From a virus: a stretch of 64,000 nt of DNA. The stretch spans positions 48,534 to 112,533 of IMG/VR virus record IMGVR_UViG_3300045912_000261; one strand, given 5' to 3'. Made by a program: the position numbers and the translations under genes. Within the stretch, counting starts at the first letter, position 1, and each line of letters starts with the position of its first letter. The notes beneath the pieces were generated by a model that was not told the DNA's origin, searched no databases, and saw nothing but the letters and a program-made list of their open reading frames with translations. Below are positions 62,206-64,000 of the stretch, one piece after another.

Positions 62206-62342
62206 TGGGAATTGTCATTGGGCTAGCGGCCCTCTTCATACTCGTCCTTTTCAACCCCACACTGGCGATGATTCCTGCTGCTCTACTAGTCATCTGGTGG
62301 CTCTTTAGCGTGGGCCGCTGGGGCAAAATCCGCCGCTGGTAG
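62205..62342 (+). CDS. 45-residue two-helix membrane protein
   Basis: ATG 62205 in TAATG coupling. Two hydrophobic segments (IVIGLAALFILVLF; MIPAALLVIWWLFSVG) and basic end. Not recognised. Confidence 0.6.
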   Translation: MGIVIGLAALFILVLFNPTLAMIPAALLVIWWLFSVGRWGKIRRW

Positions 62343-62354
62343 TGCCAGCACCAA

Positions 62355-62396
62355 GCCGACTCGGGCACCAAGCCGACTCGGGCACCTAATCCTACC
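62355..62396 (+). repeat. Dispersed repeat pair
   Basis: GCCGACTCGGGCACCA (62355-62369, truncated) and GCCGACTCGGGCACCTAATC plus CTACC (62371-62396). Closest spacing of all pairs. Confidence 0.8.
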
Positions 62397-62402
62397 AGCA
62401 GG

Positions 62403-62450
62403 ATCACATGCCACGCATGCCACGCATGCCACGCATGTCGGGTGGACAGG
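62403..62450 (+). repeat. CATGCCACG tandem repeat and GGTGGACAGG element, right copy
   Basis: Three CATGCCACG units (62407-62433) after ATCACATGCCA, then GGTGGACAGG (62441-62450). Matches the element at 60405-60441. Confidence 0.7.
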
Positions 62451-62470
62451 TGGACGGGCCGGCGGTCCTC

Positions 62471-62500
62471 TTGATTTAAGCCTGATCCTTAGGTGATAAT
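62471..62500 (+). promoter_or_regulatory. Promoter P7
   Basis: -35 TTGATT (62471-62476), 18-bp spacer, -10 GATAAT (62495-62500). Lacks the upstream TTGAA box and TACAAAA start of P1-P6. Confidence 0.6.
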
Positions 62501-62541
62501 ATAGAAACAGACTAGACTAGACAATATCACCGGAGGAAACG

Positions 62542-62919
62542 TTGCCGAAGGCGTTCGTAGGAGACGATGGGCAGCTCTACAAAGCATGTCCGCAGTGCAT
62601 TAAGGACGAAATGGCAGTCTTCCCAACCCTGGATAAGGAGGAGGCAACCCTTAGGGTAACTGTGCTAGCAGAGGACAACTTCTGTGCTAGCTCATATACC
62701 TCAGACGGCTTCCAACCTTGGTGTAAAGCTCATGTGCACGAGGCCAACAAGAGGCGTCAGCAGGAACTTGATCCTGCGGAAAGGGAGAGGAGGAAAGCAC
62801 GCCAGAGGGAAAACGCCAAGAGACACAGGGAAGCCCTCCGCGCAGCGGCTTCCAAGAAGAAAGCCTCCCTTGAGGCTCCTGATGACGTAGGTGGGTTGAT
62901 TCCTCCCCCAAATGAGTAA
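62542..62919 (+). CDS. Zinc-knuckle protein related to HNH N-termini
   Basis: 125 residues from TTG 62542 (GGAGGA upstream). KACPQCIKDE, then C and DGFQPWCKAHVHEANK, resemble the zinc knuckle preceding HNH domains in this phage (C..C...F....DG...C..C), followed by a long basic helix and no nuclease core. Possibly DNA-binding. Confidence 0.7.
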   Translation: MPKAFVGDDGQLYKACPQCIKDEMAVFPTLDKEEATLRVTVLAEDNFCASSYTSDGFQPWCKAHVHEANKRRQQELDPAERERRKARQRENAKRHREALRAAASKKKASLEAPDDVGGLIPPPNE

Positions 62920-63388
62920 TCTCACCGTAGGCACCGTAAACACAGTGTGCGCCCGGGGTAGACTGTTTCCTACTTCAATTTTCCTGCCCGACAACCCCGA
63001 AGATGTCTCCCGCAGGAAGCTCCGGAAGTTTTGCCGGCAGAATCTAGCTGCCCTCGCTTTCCTCTCTTGGCTCTACCAAGGCGTTGTACCACGTGACCTT
63101 AAGTTCAGGGCGCTGAGCTCCCTGGATAGCTACCGAGTCTCACGTGGCCGAACGGCACTGACCCACACCCTAGCGGGGATGACTGCCTGCATACTTCTCT
63201 CTCAAGCGTCCCTTCTCGTACACGTCCTCGTTACCGGCCGCTCTTGGTTCTTGGGGCTGATTGCGGTCCCATTCATAGGATGGTCGGTGTACATGCTGCG
63301 CTGCTGCCTCGAAGAGGCCTCAAGGAAGAAGGCTCTGGCACAGAAGTACCTGGAGGAGTACAAAGACAACATGAACAACTGGTTCTAG
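62912..63388 (+). CDS. Two-helix membrane protein
   Basis: 158 residues, ATG overlaps the previous gene. Two central transmembrane segments (GMTACILLSQASLLVHVLV; WFLGLIAVPFIGWSVYML) and charged helical C-terminus. Not recognised. Confidence 0.7.
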   Translation: MSNLTVGTVNTVCARGRLFPTSIFLPDNPEDVSRRKLRKFCRQNLAALAFLSWLYQGVVPRDLKFRALSSLDSYRVSRGRTALTHTLAGMTACILLSQASLLVHVLVTGRSWFLGLIAVPFIGWSVYMLRCCLEEASRKKALAQKYLEEYKDNMNNWF

Positions 63389-63399
63389 GAGGAGAGGCC

Positions 63400-63621
63400 A
63401 TGACAGCAAGCCCTGAGAGACCATCACCCACACCTTCGGCAACGATCAGTAGGATCGAGTGGCCGCCAATGGTCCACTTGGACCAAGAGGACCTACTGAG
63501 GATCCGTATCGCCCTCGAGGCAATGATCGCCGGGAACAGGCACTCCCCTGCCGGAGTGGCCGCCAACGAAGGCTTCGACGCCACCCTGGACAAGATCTAC
63601 AGGTATCTCTCAAACCGCTGA
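63400..63621 (+). CDS. Hypothetical small helical protein
   Basis: 73 residues, ATG 63400 after AGGAGGAGAGG. Ser/Pro/Thr-rich N-terminus, then HLDQEDLLRIRIALEAMIAG. Last gene before the right-edge array. Confidence 0.7.
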   Translation: MTASPERPSPTPSATISRIEWPPMVHLDQEDLLRIRIALEAMIAGNRHSPAGVAANEGFDATLDKIYRYLSNR

Positions 63622-63643
63622 GACTCTCCATCCCCACTCCCTC

Positions 63644-63993
63644 CGAAGCGACAACCCTTCTCCTCTCAGCCCGAAGCGACATTCCGACTCGCTGCTCTCC
63701 GAGGTGACATCCCGAACCGGCCCTTTCGGCCCTCAGCGACTGACCACCCCCACTCCGCCCGAAGCGACAATCCGCGTCCTTTCAGACCGACGCGACATAT
63801 CACACCGAGTCCGTCCGACGCGACACGCCTCGTCGTGTCCTCTCATCTCGACCCAAAGCGACTCTCCGTGCCACCTCTCGTCGAAGCGACGTTCCCGACC
63901 ATCTCCCGTCCCGTCGGCCCCTCCCGAAGCGACTCACCGAGCCGGCTCGAAGCGACATCCCGTATCGCGTCGGTCCAGCCAAGCCGAAGCGAC
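63644..63993 (+). repeat. Twelve-copy CGAAGCGAC array on a mostly 28-bp period
   Basis: CGAAGCGAC or a close variant starts at 63644, 63672, 63700, 63732, 63760, 63788, 63816, 63854, 63882, 63925, 63948 and 63985. Six of eleven intervals are exactly 28 bp. Sequences between differ and are C-rich. No gene is seen in 63622-64000, and the array may run past the window. Confidence 0.9.
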
Positions 63994-64000
63994 AAATCGT

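Noticed and set aside
63644-63993. CRISPR array
   Set aside because: The repeated unit is only 9 bp, with variable spacing and no repeat-length palindromic unit or cas genes.

Overview
The window is one contiguous stretch of a contractile-tailed (myovirus-type) double-stranded DNA phage genome. It contains no ribosomal, tRNA or housekeeping genes. It shows a complete head, connector, sheathed tail, baseplate, tail-spike and lysis gene set on the minus strand (about 1-45.9 kb), and a rightward arm of mostly tiny, unannotated genes on the plus strand (46.5-63.6 kb). Base composition is in the high 50s % G+C by eye. Several small right-arm families (helix-turn-helix proteins ending in a YQHVYN-type motif; WIN..R..LxLPPI proteins) resemble families I associate with actinobacteriophages, so an actinobacterial host is my best guess, held loosely. 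No integrase, repressor-integrase module, DNA polymerase or helicase lies in the window, so the genome continues on both sides.

Left arm, read right to left in transcription order: leftward promoter near 45.95 kb; small terminase candidate; two HNH endonucleases; small membrane proteins; large terminase with an extra C-terminal domain; portal; a 1697-residue protein with SLOG-like and HExxH signatures; a second leftward promoter at 32.1 kb; a 1103-residue prohead protease/scaffold fusion; decoration protein; Mu gpT-like major capsid; connectors; tail sheath; tail tube; chaperone with a -1 frameshift; tape measure; LysM protein; hub with two peptidoglycan hydrolase domains; spike; gp25; baseplate J; beta-helix and fibre proteins; holin; endolysin; tail spikes; and two tandem paralogous tail proteins, the last cut by the window edge.

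Right arm: about 50 small genes in several transcription units. At least six units start from closely related sigma70-type promoters: a TTGAA-like box, a second TTGAA-like -35 about 21 bp later, an 18-bp spacer, TATAAT, then a conserved TACAAAA start region. First genes carry Shine-Dalgarno sequences inside small hairpins whose stems differ but stay paired. Recognisable products are three HTH paralogues, three WIN-family paralogues, a zinc metalloprotease-like protein, a lipoprotein, a calcineurin-like phosphoesterase, a cyclic-phosphate-processing receiver-like protein, zinc-finger proteins and single-pass membrane peptides.

The most unusual content is non-coding: a 308-nt tract at the divergent centre without one C on the plus strand; an eight-copy 23-bp-type array at 50.07-50.23 kb; an AT-rich block with nested perfect inverted repeats at 59.9-60.4 kb; a 12-copy CGAAGCGAC array, mostly on a 28-bp period, at the right edge; and a dispersed roughly 20-bp repeat present in both arms, which lies in frame inside virion genes (coding TRAPSP-like linkers) and in pairs between right-arm genes.
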